From NCBI GenBank assembly GCA_022821145.1, contig JAJEEE010000031.1, positions 1 to 64,000 of the forward strand: 64,000 nt of DNA, written 5' to 3'. Positions within the stretch are counted from its first letter, which is position 1; each line of letters starts with the position of its first letter. A program made the translations under genes and the position numbers. Below the pieces are notes generated by a model. The model ran no database searches. It saw only the letters and a list, made by a program, of their open reading frames with translations, and was not told where the DNA came from. This document shows positions 55,933-64,000 of this stretch, one piece after another. Source of the stretch: Acidobacteriota bacterium. GTDB lineage: Bacteria; Acidobacteriota; Terriglobia; 20CM-2-55-15.

Positions 55933-56370
55933 TCAGAACGAAACGTAACCGCCAAGCTGAAGAAGTACGATCGACGCCCCGCCGGGCACGACCCCGCGGT
56001 TGACGATGAAGCGTGCTCCGTACCGCCGTCCGAGAGTCAGACTCCCGCCGACGTTGTGCAAGACGTCACCCCCGTCGTACTCCAACCCGACACGCACGGC
56101 GGGACGCACAAGCCAACCCGAGCGCCCGAGGCGCACCGACGCGCCGAGACGGCTGGCCGTTCCCGCCAGATCCACGCAGCGATAGTTTTCCACCATCCCG
56201 TACGCCGACACCGGGCCCGCGACGCGCCCTTCCACGCCGACGTAATGGCCGGGACACGCGAGACTGTTGCCGCCGGTGACGCCGGCCTCGAGCATCAGCC
56301 GTCCGGGCGATTCCTGCGCCACCGCCGCAGCGGGCAGCGCCAATAGACACGACAACCACAGTTTTCGCAT
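55933..56370 (-). CDS. Small exported beta-rich protein, possible outer membrane protein
   Basis: MRKLWLSCLLALPAAAVAQE signal; amphipathic beta strands; C-terminal aromatic ...LLQLGGYVSF. Confidence 0.65.
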   Translation of the reverse strand: MRKLWLSCLLALPAAAVAQESPGRLMLEAGVTGGNSLACPGHYVGVEGRVAGPVSAYGMVENYRCVDLAGTASRLGASVRLGRSGWLVRPAVRVGLEYDGGDVLHNVGGSLTLGRRYGARFIVNRGVVPGGASIVLLQLGGYVSF

Positions 56371-56549
56371 TTCGATCCTCCGTCCGGTCGCTCGATTATA
56401 AATTCTGCCAGCGGCGTGCTTTGCTTTCAGGAACGCGGCACGTTGAACACACAAGAGCGGAATACGGAGACGGAGGTGGGTCCGGGATCCCGGTCGACGT
56501 TGTCATGGGCGCAGCCCTCGCGCTATCCGTACGGGCGGCCGTAGCCGCG

Positions 56550-56945
56550 TCATCCCGGAATGCCCGGGACGTACCGCACATGGGGTATGCCCCGGAAATC
56601 GATGTCTTGGGTCCACAGCGTTGCGCCGGTCAGTTGCGCGGTGGCCAGGATGATGCCGTCGGCCATCGCAAGCCCGCGTTCGTGCGCGAGGCGTGCGGCC
56701 TGAAGGGCCAGGGAGGACGTCAGCGGGACCGAGCGCCCGCGGTTCATGAGCGCGGCCGCGCGCAGCGCGTCGTCCTCGCCCCGGCGGCGCAACACCACGC
56801 GAAAGACCTCGTACACGCTCACGGTGGGCACGACCAGTCGGCTTGCGTCCGCAAGGGGTTCGGCGTAAACGCCGGCGTTGGGCCCGTCGGTGAAGTACTC
56901 GATCCAGCCGGAGGAGTCAACGAGGTTGATTGTGTCCGCCGCCAC
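56550..56945 (-). CDS. vapC: Type II TA toxin, VapC-like PIN domain
   Basis: INLVDSSGWIEYFTDGPNAGVYAEPL...VSVYEVFRVVL...LAMADGIILATAQLTGATLWTQDIDF. Confidence 0.92.
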   Translation of the reverse strand: MAADTINLVDSSGWIEYFTDGPNAGVYAEPLADASRLVVPTVSVYEVFRVVLRRRGEDDALRAAALMNRGRSVPLTSSLALQAARLAHERGLAMADGIILATAQLTGATLWTQDIDFRGIPHVRYVPGIPG

Positions 56946-56947
56946 GC

Positions 56948-57166
56948 TCAGAGTTCACGGTCCGGTTCGCGCTCGAACCGCGGGTCCATGCCGGCCAGAA
57001 AGCCCCGCATCTCGCCCATCTCCCTCACAGGCACCAGCTCGATGCGGTCGCCGTAGGGCAAGACTTCGAGGCGCTGTCCGGGCTGGATGCCAAGGGACTC
57101 GCGGACCGGTTTGGGAATGACGACTTGGTACTTTGCGGAAACTCTGACCTGTTGCACGGGAATCAC
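56948..57166 (-). CDS. AbrB/MazE-family antitoxin
   Basis: VRVSAKYQVVIPKPVRESLGIQPGQRLEVLPYGDRIELVPV; GTG start; adjacent to PIN toxin. Confidence 0.92.
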   Translation of the reverse strand: MIPVQQVRVSAKYQVVIPKPVRESLGIQPGQRLEVLPYGDRIELVPVREMGEMRGFLAGMDPRFEREPDREL

Positions 57167-57518
57167 CTTCGATCAGGAGAACATCATATGACTCTAACAT
57201 GAACGGCGCGCAGCCTCCCGTGGCGCTGCCGTGTCCGGAGTGCCGCTCCACGAGCGTGTCAGCTTCGCCGTGCGGGGTTCAACGAGCTAGGGCAGTCCGG
57301 CAAGGACGGCGACTAGCGGGCAAGCGAGCGGTGGAATCGCTCGCGACGAATACCGCCGGGTGCGCGAAGCTGGATTTCTCGCTGGTGGTGAACTGGCGCC
57401 GATGGCCATGCGGTATACGCCAACCGTCTGGAGGGCGAGATGAACTAGCCCGCATTTCTCGGTGTGCCGTGACCGGAACAAGCCGGATGCGTATGATGAA
57501 GCGTGATTCCCGTCTGAA

Positions 57519-57956
57519 TCATCCGAGTATTCCCTTCCGGATTCCCATGAATTTTCGTTGTTTTCGTTGAGTCGCTGCCGAATAGGCAAAGTTGAGAGTG
57601 CAGACTTGAAACAACCCAAAGGCCAACTCGTGATTTGATGGTTCCAGGGCCTCGTTCAACGATGCCATTCTGTCGCTGATCGGTAGCGATCCAACAGCGA
57701 TCTCGATGATTACTTCGAACGCCTTCCGACACGTCGCCGTGCCCCAGAATTCCTGGTCGTATGCAAGTTCGCGATTGAGAACATCGATATAGTCCACGAC
57801 GAAGGGTTGAGCCGGCCGGGGCAAACCGTCGACCTCGCTAAGAAGTGCTTTCTGGAGATTGGAAACTGAGGTCCGCCTCAGGTGACGCTCCACAAGCCTT
57901 CGATACGGATTCTCGCCGGCTTCACTCGGAAACTCATCGAGGTGGCTCGTAGTCAT
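57519..57956 (-). CDS. Hypothetical protein in lower-GC segment
   Basis: 145-aa ORF with plausible composition (NLQKALLSEVDGLPRPAQPFVVDYIDVLNRELAYDQEFWGTATCRKAFEVIIEIAVGSLPISDRMASLNEALEPS); no recognised domain. Confidence 0.5.
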   Translation of the reverse strand: MTTSHLDEFPSEAGENPYRRLVERHLRRTSVSNLQKALLSEVDGLPRPAQPFVVDYIDVLNRELAYDQEFWGTATCRKAFEVIIEIAVGSLPISDRMASLNEALEPSNHELAFGLFQVCTLNFAYSAATQRKQRKFMGIRKGILG

Positions 57957-58110
57957 GAGGTCACTCCCCTTCCGATACGACCTTGTACCACCGTCGGTTC
58001 CCGAGGCGGATAAATTTTGGGAAATTTTGGGAATTATGTCGGAGAGTCACAATTCCCGCTTGACGCGCCGTGCGCCCCGACCTGCCCTATAGTCACATTC
58101 GGAGGCGCGT

Positions 58111-58500
58111 ATGGCTCACAAGGCACCCGGCAGACACCACCGCGAAGGCGTGACGCTGCTTCAGATCGCAGACATGTTCAGCGACGAGGCCGCGGCGAAG
58201 GAATGGATCGCGCAACGTCGTTGGCCCGAGAATCCGCGCTGCCCGTACTGCGGAACGGACAACGTCCAGGTGGGCATCAAGCATCGAACGATGACGCACC
58301 GCTGCCGGGAGTGCCCGGATCGCCGGATGTTCACGCTTCAGACGCGCACCGTCATGGAAGGCTCGAAGCTGCCGTTTCGGATCTGGGCGATGGGTATGTA
58401 CCTGTTCACGACGAACCTCAAGGGGATCTCGTCAATGCGGCTGCATCGCGAGCTTGGGATCGGCCAGAAAGCCGCCTGGTTCATGCTCCATCGGTCGCGG
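58111..58500 (+). pseudogene. Truncated IS1595-family (ISXO2-like) transposase
   Basis: Zinc ribbon CPYCGTDNVQVGIKHRTMTHRCRECPDRRMFTLQTRTVMEGSKLPFRIWAMGMYLFTTNLKGISSMRLHRELGIGQKAAWFMLHRSR, then unrelated tail to a stop at 58584; DDE domain absent. Confidence 0.87.
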
Positions 58501-58706
58501 ATCCATGTTCTATATTTGACTTCGGCGGGCGCGGGTAGAACTCATGGTATAGCCGTAGGGCCATCGTCCGATAGTGCGCGCTGAAACGAGGGCGGGTGCT
58601 GGAATCATAGACGGTGGCGATGCCGGTTTCGGACCGGGACCGCGTGACCGCGATCGAGACACCGTGGGCGGTGCGAAGTCCCGCCACGGCAGGCGGCGAT
58701 GACTGC

Positions 58707-59474
58707 ATGAAACGCGTGAACTACGACGAAATCGCCGACAAGTACGACGAGCCGTCGCGCGATCATGGGGTGGACGCGAACCTGATCGCCTTCCTGCGCG
58801 TGCGCTCGCCGACCGTCACCTCGCGCGTCCGCCTGCTCGATGTCGGCTGCGGAACGGGAAAGCAGATTCAAGCCAATCGCGCGGCGTTCCCGGGGGCCGC
58901 CATCGTGGGAACCGATCTGTCGATCGGCATGCTGAGGATCGCGCGCGGGCGATGCCGCGACGTGCCCTGGGTGCAGGGCGACGGGTCGAACCTTCCGTTT
59001 CGTCACGACGCGTTCGACTACATCAGCAACCAGTTTTCCTATCCGCACATGCAGGAGAAGGAGCGGTTCATCGCCGAGGTGCTGCGCGTGCTCCGGCCCG
59101 GCGGCCGATTCGTGATGACCAACGTCGATCCCTGGTCGATGGACGGCTGGATCCTGTACCGGTTTTTCCCGGAAGCCCGCGAGCTCGACCATCGCGACTT
59201 CATGACGGCGGAAGAGTTCTGCGACGCCATGCGCTCCGCCGGATTTGCGTACATCGAGACGCGGCGGGAGCACCGGCGCACCCGCGAGAGGCTCGGCGAA
59301 TATCTGGCCTACGCCTCGGAGCGGCACCGCACGTCGCATTTCGTGGCGATGTCGGACGCGGAGTATCGCGCGGGTCTCGGCCGCGTGGAGCGCGCCATCG
59401 CGGCGGCGCATCCGGAGGACACGGTCCCTTCCGAAACCTGCCTGTTGACGATACGGGGGGACAAGCCGCGTTAA
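58707..59474 (+). CDS. Class I SAM-dependent methyltransferase
   Basis: MKRVNYDEIADKYDE; LLDVGCGTGKQIQ motif I; GDGSNLPFRHDAFDYISNQFSYPHM; LRPGGRFVMTNVDPW. Confidence 0.92.
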   Translation: MKRVNYDEIADKYDEPSRDHGVDANLIAFLRVRSPTVTSRVRLLDVGCGTGKQIQANRAAFPGAAIVGTDLSIGMLRIARGRCRDVPWVQGDGSNLPFRHDAFDYISNQFSYPHMQEKERFIAEVLRVLRPGGRFVMTNVDPWSMDGWILYRFFPEARELDHRDFMTAEEFCDAMRSAGFAYIETRREHRRTRERLGEYLAYASERHRTSHFVAMSDAEYRAGLGRVERAIAAAHPEDTVPSETCLLTIRGDKPR

Positions 59475-59767
59475 CGAGGGCCGGGGCCAGCGCCAGAGTA
59501 ACGACATGGCTCGTGTGCAGTACACACGTTGCAGGGATTTTCGCGGCAAGCGTGGATTTCCCATTCGCCGGAGTGCGCTTCGCACGGTGGACAGGTTCGA
59601 ACCGAGGTTAGAACGGGGCGGGGCTTCGGGACGCTTCGTGGAATCGCGACGATCCAGGTGGCGATTTCAGTCGACGCGGCGCCAGAGGCGCCTTTTCCAG
59701 AGAACGAATCCACTAAGACAACCGCACGAACTCGCGTGACCGGACCCCAGTGGTGTATCATCGGTGT

Positions 59768-59968
59768 ATGGCACGCACCAACGTTGATGTTGACGAAGAA
59801 GCCTGTGCGGCGGTGATGCGGCGTTACCGCTTGGCGACCAAGCGGGAAGCGGTCAATTTTGCCTTAAGATCGCTTGCGTCGGAACCGTTCAGCCTCGAGG
59901 AAGCCCGTCGGATGCGTGGATCCGGTTGGGAAGGCGATCTGGACGAAATGCGCGGACGCTCCGAGTGA
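59768..59968 (+). CDS. vapB: VapB-type antitoxin
   Basis: MARTNVDVDEEACAAVMRRYRLATKREAVNFALRSLASEPFSLEEARRMRGSGWEGDLDEMRG. Confidence 0.9.
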   Translation: MARTNVDVDEEACAAVMRRYRLATKREAVNFALRSLASEPFSLEEARRMRGSGWEGDLDEMRGRSE

Positions 59969-60354
59969 TCCTCGTTGACACGTCCGCCTGGGTCGAGTAT
60001 CTCCGCGACACCGGATCGGCAACGTGCGTTCGAGTCGGAGAGCTTCTCGGCGGCGACATCGCAACGTGCGATGTCGTTCGCATGGAACTGTTGGCTGGAG
60101 CTCGAGACGAGCCGCATCGGCGCGATCTTCGAAGGCTGATCGCGCGAGCCGTGCTCGTTCCGATGCGGCCCGGAGACTTCGACCATGCGGCCGCGCTCTA
60201 TCGGCAGTGCCGCAGTCGGGGCGAGACGGTTCGCGTTCTCATCGACTGCCTCGTCGGCGCGCTGGCCATCCGCTCCGACCTGCCGGTTCTCCACCGCGAC
60301 GCCGACTTCGACACGCTGGCGCGGCATACCCCGTTGCGCGTCGACACGGCGTGA
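59965..60354 (+). CDS. vapC: VapC-type PIN toxin
   Basis: GTG start in GTGA overlap; VILVDTSAWVEYLRDTGS...VVRMELLAGARDEPHRRDL...VLIDCLVGALAIRSDLPVLHRDADFDTLARHTPLRV. Confidence 0.92.
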   Translation: MILVDTSAWVEYLRDTGSATCVRVGELLGGDIATCDVVRMELLAGARDEPHRRDLRRLIARAVLVPMRPGDFDHAAALYRQCRSRGETVRVLIDCLVGALAIRSDLPVLHRDADFDTLARHTPLRVDTA

Positions 60355-60402
60355 GCGCCGGTGTCGGCCGGCGCCGAGCGACTCTGAAGAGATTCGGAAC
60401 CG

Positions 60403-61707
60403 CTAGTCGATGATCGCCTGCATGACCGCCGTTTCGAACAGCGGCCGCATCTCGCGGATCGGCGTCTGGATCATCATGACCCCGACGAGGTCCTCGACCG
60501 GATCCACGAAGAAGTGGGTCCCGTAGGCGCCGCTCCACCCGAACGTTCCCGGCGACAGCAGGCTGCCCGCGGCGATCGGGTCGTCCAGGACGCGCACGCC
60601 CAGGCCGTAACCCTCGCCCGCCGGGCGCCCCGGCAGCGTGTCGGGGATCCAGACCGAACGCAGCACCTCCATGGTGCGCGATCCCAGCAGCGCGCGCTGG
60701 GGGCCGGCGCCGTCGGCGGCCAGCATCATGCCGAAGCGCGCGTAGTCCTCGGCCGTGGTCATCAGGCCGCCGGCGCCCGAGAAGTAGCGCTCGCCCGACA
60801 TCGAGTCGGGGTTGTTGCGCAACGCCAGCGCGCCGTCGGCGTAGTTGTAGGACGACACCAGGCGCTCGCGCTGCGCGTCGGTCGGCCAGAAGGTCATGTC
60901 GCGGATACCGAGCGGCTCGAAGATGCGGGATTCGAGGAAGCGGTCGAAGGACTGGCCGGAAGCGACCTCGACGATGCGGCTCAGGACGTCGAAGCCGGCC
61001 AGCGCGCTGTACGCCCAGCGCGAACCCGGCTGGAACTCCAGCGGCGCGGAGCCCAACTCGTCCACCCATGCCAGCCCGACGTCGTGGCGGCCGGCGCTGT
61101 ACTGTCCGCCGACGGAGCCGCTCATCGCGCCGCTCATGACGCCCGAGGTATGCGTGAGAAGATCGGCGACCGTTACCTCGCGCTCCGCGGGAACGGTGTA
61201 GAAAGCGGGCGGCGCCCCGCGTCCACCGCCGGGGGCCGCGCCGCCGAAGAGGCCGCGTCCCCGTCCGGCGGGTTGCGCCACGGCGACCTCGGTGTCCTCG
61301 AAGCTGGGCAGGAAGCGGGACACCGGATCGTTCAGGCGCACCCGGCCCTCTTCGACCAGCATCATGATCGCGACGCCGGCGACCGGTTTCGACATCGACG
61401 CGATGCGGAAGATCGTGTCGGCTTCCATCGCCCGCCCGGAGGCGTCATCCATCACGCCCTGCGCCTCGAGGTGGGCGATCCGTCCGCGGCGCGCCACCAA
61501 CGTGACCGCGCCGGAGATCTGTCCGGAATCGATGTAGCTGTCGACGAGATCGTTGATGCGTTCGAGCCGGTCCGACGATAGACCGACCGATTCGGGCTCG
61601 ACCACCTGCGCGGCCGAGACGGGCAGCGCCGCGGCGACGACGAGCGCCGCGAGGCGAGGGAAGTGTCCGGTGATTCGGTTCATGCTTGCCTCCATCCCAT
61701 GACTCAA
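60403..61707 (-). CDS. Serine hydrolase, beta-lactamase (class C-like) fold
   Basis: [22 protein letters not shown] (SxxK); signal; ATGA coupling to the upstream PQQ gene. Confidence 0.92.
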   Translation of the reverse strand: MSHGMEASMNRITGHFPRLAALVVAAALPVSAAQVVEPESVGLSSDRLERINDLVDSYIDSGQISGAVTLVARRGRIAHLEAQGVMDDASGRAMEADTIFRIASMSKPVAGVAIMMLVEEGRVRLNDPVSRFLPSFEDTEVAVAQPAGRGRGLFGGAAPGGGRGAPPAFYTVPAEREVTVADLLTHTSGVMSGAMSGSVGGQYSAGRHDVGLAWVDELGSAPLEFQPGSRWAYSALAGFDVLSRIVEVASGQSFDRFLESRIFEPLGIRDMTFWPTDAQRERLVSSYNYADGALALRNNPDSMSGERYFSGAGGLMTTAEDYARFGMMLAADGAGPQRALLGSRTMEVLRSVWIPDTLPGRPAGEGYGLGVRVLDDPIAAGSLLSPGTFGWSGAYGTHFFVDPVEDLVGVMMIQTPIREMRPLFETAVMQAIID

Positions 61708-63806
61708 TTCGGAAGGGCGAACACGTAGAGCGCGTTGCCGTTGCCCGGATGACGGATCTCGGGCGTGATCAGGCTGGGCACCAGGCGCGGGCTGCCGCCG
61801 CCCAGGCCCGTGGGTACGGCCACGTACTGCCGGCCGTTGACGCTGTAGGTGATCGGAAAGCCCTGCACGGAGGTTCCCAGCCGCGTCTCGAAGAGCACGG
61901 CGCCGGTCTCGACGTCGAAGGCGCGGAAACGGCGGTCCATGTCCCCGGCGAACAGCACGTTCCCGGCCGTGGACAGGATGGCCGTCATGATCGAGGCCCG
62001 CTGCTCGAACGACCAGATCTCCTCGAGCGTGTCGACGTCGTAGACGCCGATCTTGCCGACCCTCCCGTCGGTGCCCGGCATCTCGAACCAGCGGCGCGCC
62101 GCCGCCGCGCTGCCGCCGCCCTCGACGAACTCGATCTCGCGCGCGGCGATGTCGATGCAGCTCTGGCTGAGCGGCAGGATCAACCGGCCGCTGTCACGGT
62201 GGTAGCTCATGGCGTGCCAGTTGTGGCCGCCGGCCGTCGACGGACAGCCCTGCACCCATTCCCCGAACTGGTGCTCCTCGATGTCGGCGCGGTACCGCGG
62301 GCGTCCCGTGTCGGGGTCGAAGAAGTCGAAGACGTTCTGGAAGACCGTTTCCGCGTGGCCGATGTATTCCCCGGTCTCGCGGTCGTTCTTCCAGAGAATG
62401 CCGTGCTTGCCGGCCGAGAAGACCACGCGGCGGCCTTCGCCGTCGTCGACGAGGACGCGCTCGAACACCTCGTCCAGGTCCAGGGCCTCGCCCGGCACGT
62501 GCTGGTAGTACCAGGACAGCTCGCCCGTGTCGGCGTCCAGCGCCAGCGTCGCGTTCGAGTAGAGCGCCGCGTCGTTGACGGTCATGCCCCGGCTGATCGG
62601 CATCCAGGGCTTGGGCTGGGCCGTGCCGATGTAGACCAGGTTCAGATCGGGGTCGTAGCTGGGCGTGATCCAGGTGTCGTTGCCCGCGCGGAACAGGTCG
62701 TCGACGCCGCCCCAGGTGTCGCCGCCCGGCTCGCCTTCGCGCGCGATGGTCAGGAACCGCCACAGCAGGCTCCCGTCGTCGGCGTCATAGGCGCTGACGT
62801 AGCACTTCTGCTCGCGGAAGCGCGTGCATCCGCCCATCCCGGTGAACACCTTGCCGTCGGCCACCAGCGGGCCGCTGGAGTTGCCGAAGCCCTCCTCGAT
62901 GACGGTTTCCCAGATCATCTCGCCGTCGACGGCGCTGAGCGCCACGATGCGGGCGTCGGGCGTGTTGGTGATGATCTTGTCCTCGTAGATGGCGATGCCG
63001 CGCATCGTGCCGCTGCGGCCGCCCAGCCGGTGCTCCCAGATCAACTCGCCGGTGTCGGCCTCCAGGGCCTGGACGATGTTGGTCGGGTTGAACAGGTACA
63101 TCACGCCGTTGCGGACCAGCGGCGCGGTCTGGTTCGTCCCGTCCGGCATGGCCCAGACCCACTGCAGCCGCAGGTCGCCGACGTTCGTGCGGTCGATCTG
63201 GTCGAGCGCGCTGTAGTTGTGCGCGCTCTGGTTGCCGCGGATCATCAGCCAGTCGTCGGGATCCGGATCCCGGAGCATCTCCGCGGTCACGGGCTCGAAG
63301 TCGGGCACCAATCCGGGCAGCGTGACGCCCACGGGGCCGTCGTCTCCGCCCCCGCCGCCCGGACCGGGCCCGCCGATGGGCGGGCCGCCCTGGCCGGACG
63401 CGATGAAGCCGACGGGAGTTCCGGACCCGGCGATCAGGGGCGCCGCGCCCGCCTCGGCGCCGTTCGCCGAAAGGATGAACGCCGTGACGTTGACGTAGGC
63501 CTCGGGCGTGAGCCCGCCGGCGTTGTCCGGCGGCATCGTCGCGCGGATGGCGCCGATCAGGTCACCGGCCGTTCGCGGGTTCCAGACGCCCAGGAACTGT
63601 TGGCCCCTGAGCGGGATGGCCGTCCCGCTGCCGCTGAGGTCGTTCTGGTGGCAACTGGCGCACTGGGCCTGGTAGGTGGCCAGCCCGGCGGCGACCTGCT
63701 GTTCGGTGAACGTCGTGTTCTGCGCCGCGGCGGTTCCGGCGCCGGCGACGAGAACCGCGGTCAGCACGACAAGGACGGCAGCGGTTCGTTCGGTGTGACG
63801 TGGCAT
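61704..63806 (-). CDS. PQQ-binding beta-propeller dehydrogenase with N-terminal c-type heme domain
   Basis: [15 protein letters not shown] heme motif near N-terminus; [47 protein letters not shown]. Confidence 0.92.
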   Translation of the reverse strand: MPRHTERTAAVLVVLTAVLVAGAGTAAAQNTTFTEQQVAAGLATYQAQCASCHQNDLSGSGTAIPLRGQQFLGVWNPRTAGDLIGAIRATMPPDNAGGLTPEAYVNVTAFILSANGAEAGAAPLIAGSGTPVGFIASGQGGPPIGGPGPGGGGGDDGPVGVTLPGLVPDFEPVTAEMLRDPDPDDWLMIRGNQSAHNYSALDQIDRTNVGDLRLQWVWAMPDGTNQTAPLVRNGVMYLFNPTNIVQALEADTGELIWEHRLGGRSGTMRGIAIYEDKIITNTPDARIVALSAVDGEMIWETVIEEGFGNSSGPLVADGKVFTGMGGCTRFREQKCYVSAYDADDGSLLWRFLTIAREGEPGGDTWGGVDDLFRAGNDTWITPSYDPDLNLVYIGTAQPKPWMPISRGMTVNDAALYSNATLALDADTGELSWYYQHVPGEALDLDEVFERVLVDDGEGRRVVFSAGKHGILWKNDRETGEYIGHAETVFQNVFDFFDPDTGRPRYRADIEEHQFGEWVQGCPSTAGGHNWHAMSYHRDSGRLILPLSQSCIDIAAREIEFVEGGGSAAAARRWFEMPGTDGRVGKIGVYDVDTLEEIWSFEQRASIMTAILSTAGNVLFAGDMDRRFRAFDVETGAVLFETRLGTSVQGFPITYSVNGRQYVAVPTGLGGGSPRLVPSLITPEIRHPGNGNALYVFALPN

Positions 63807-63818
63807 CGTTTCCTCCGT

Positions 63819-64000
63819 TCAGTTCCGGATCAGGAAGCCCCAGAGCGTCCCGTCCTCGGCTTCCGCGCCGTCGATCTGAACATACAGGGCGCCGGTGTCC
63901 AGCGACTCCATCTGGCTTCGGTCGAGCATGGCGGATCCGTACACCAGGCCGCTGGTGGCCCGGACGACTTCCAGCTCGGCGACGGTCGGTCCGGCGACTC
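63819..64000 (-). CDS. Partial exported protein C-terminus, possibly CHRD-like
   Basis: Minus-strand frame ...AGPTVAELEVVRATSGLVYGSAMLDRSQMESLDTGALYVQIDGAEAEDGTLWGFLIRN*; not in the ORF track. Confidence 0.55.
   Translation of the reverse strand, partial: VAGPTVAELEVVRATSGLVYGSAMLDRSQMESLDTGALYVQIDGAEAEDGTLWGFLIRN

Noticed and set aside
58481-58708. 75-aa minus ORF (…SETGIATVYDSSTRPRFSAHYRTMALRLYHEFYPRPPKSNIEHG…)
   Set aside because: Looks protein-like but too short and unassignable; may be part of the rearranged IS junction, so not called as a gene.
59590-59612. GGTTCGAACC resembling a tRNA T-loop
   Set aside because: No acceptor, D or anticodon stems can be formed around it; simple palindrome.
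60355-60374. GCGCCGG-tgtcgg-CCGGCGC hairpin after vapC
   Set aside because: Short GC-rich hairpin without T-run; common by chance at this GC content.

Overview
High-GC bacterial window, probably Acidobacteriota. That assignment is inferred from gene content (VWFA-related acidobacterial-type protein, Oar-like TonB receptor, many PQQ beta-propellers, CRTAC1/ASPIC-UnbV proteins, MmgE/PrpD proteins) and was not computed. No rRNA, convincing tRNA or CRISPR array was seen. Main blocks: (1) 1-15.8 kb, exported CRTAC1 (FG-GAP/ASPIC-UnbV) and TPR gene clusters around an Oar-like TonB receptor and a VWA protein; (2) 15.9-20.1 kb, exported TPR proteins and a Phd/VapC toxin-antitoxin (TA) pair; (3) 20.2-34.4 kb, a catabolic/transport region with an IorB-like molybdo-enzyme, two MmgE/PrpD proteins, a CMD-family protein, a beta-hydroxyacid dehydrogenase, an MFS transporter, an MBL lactonase-like protein, a MaoC-type hydratase, a RelE/Phd TA pair and a NitT/TauT-type ABC transporter; (4) 34.5-52.6 kb, secreted hydrolases, carboxypeptidase-regulatory-like proteins, an amidohydrolase, PQQ dehydrogenases, a diheme cytochrome and a CPBP protease; (5) 53.1-60.4 kb, an accessory zone with a 167-bp palindromic MITE-like element, three VapBC-type TA loci, a truncated IS1595-type transposase and decayed ORFs; (6) a serine hydrolase coupled to a heme-PQQ dehydrogenase. 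The most notable observations are: all four PQQ beta-propeller dehydrogenases carry a D-x-D signature of the kind that marks lanthanide-dependent enzymes; a parvulin-like domain fused to TPRs lies beside CRTAC1 genes; the MITE-like element supplies the stop codon of the gene upstream of it; and a perfect 23-bp-arm hairpin lies at 23.3 kb. All homology calls are by eye from the translations.
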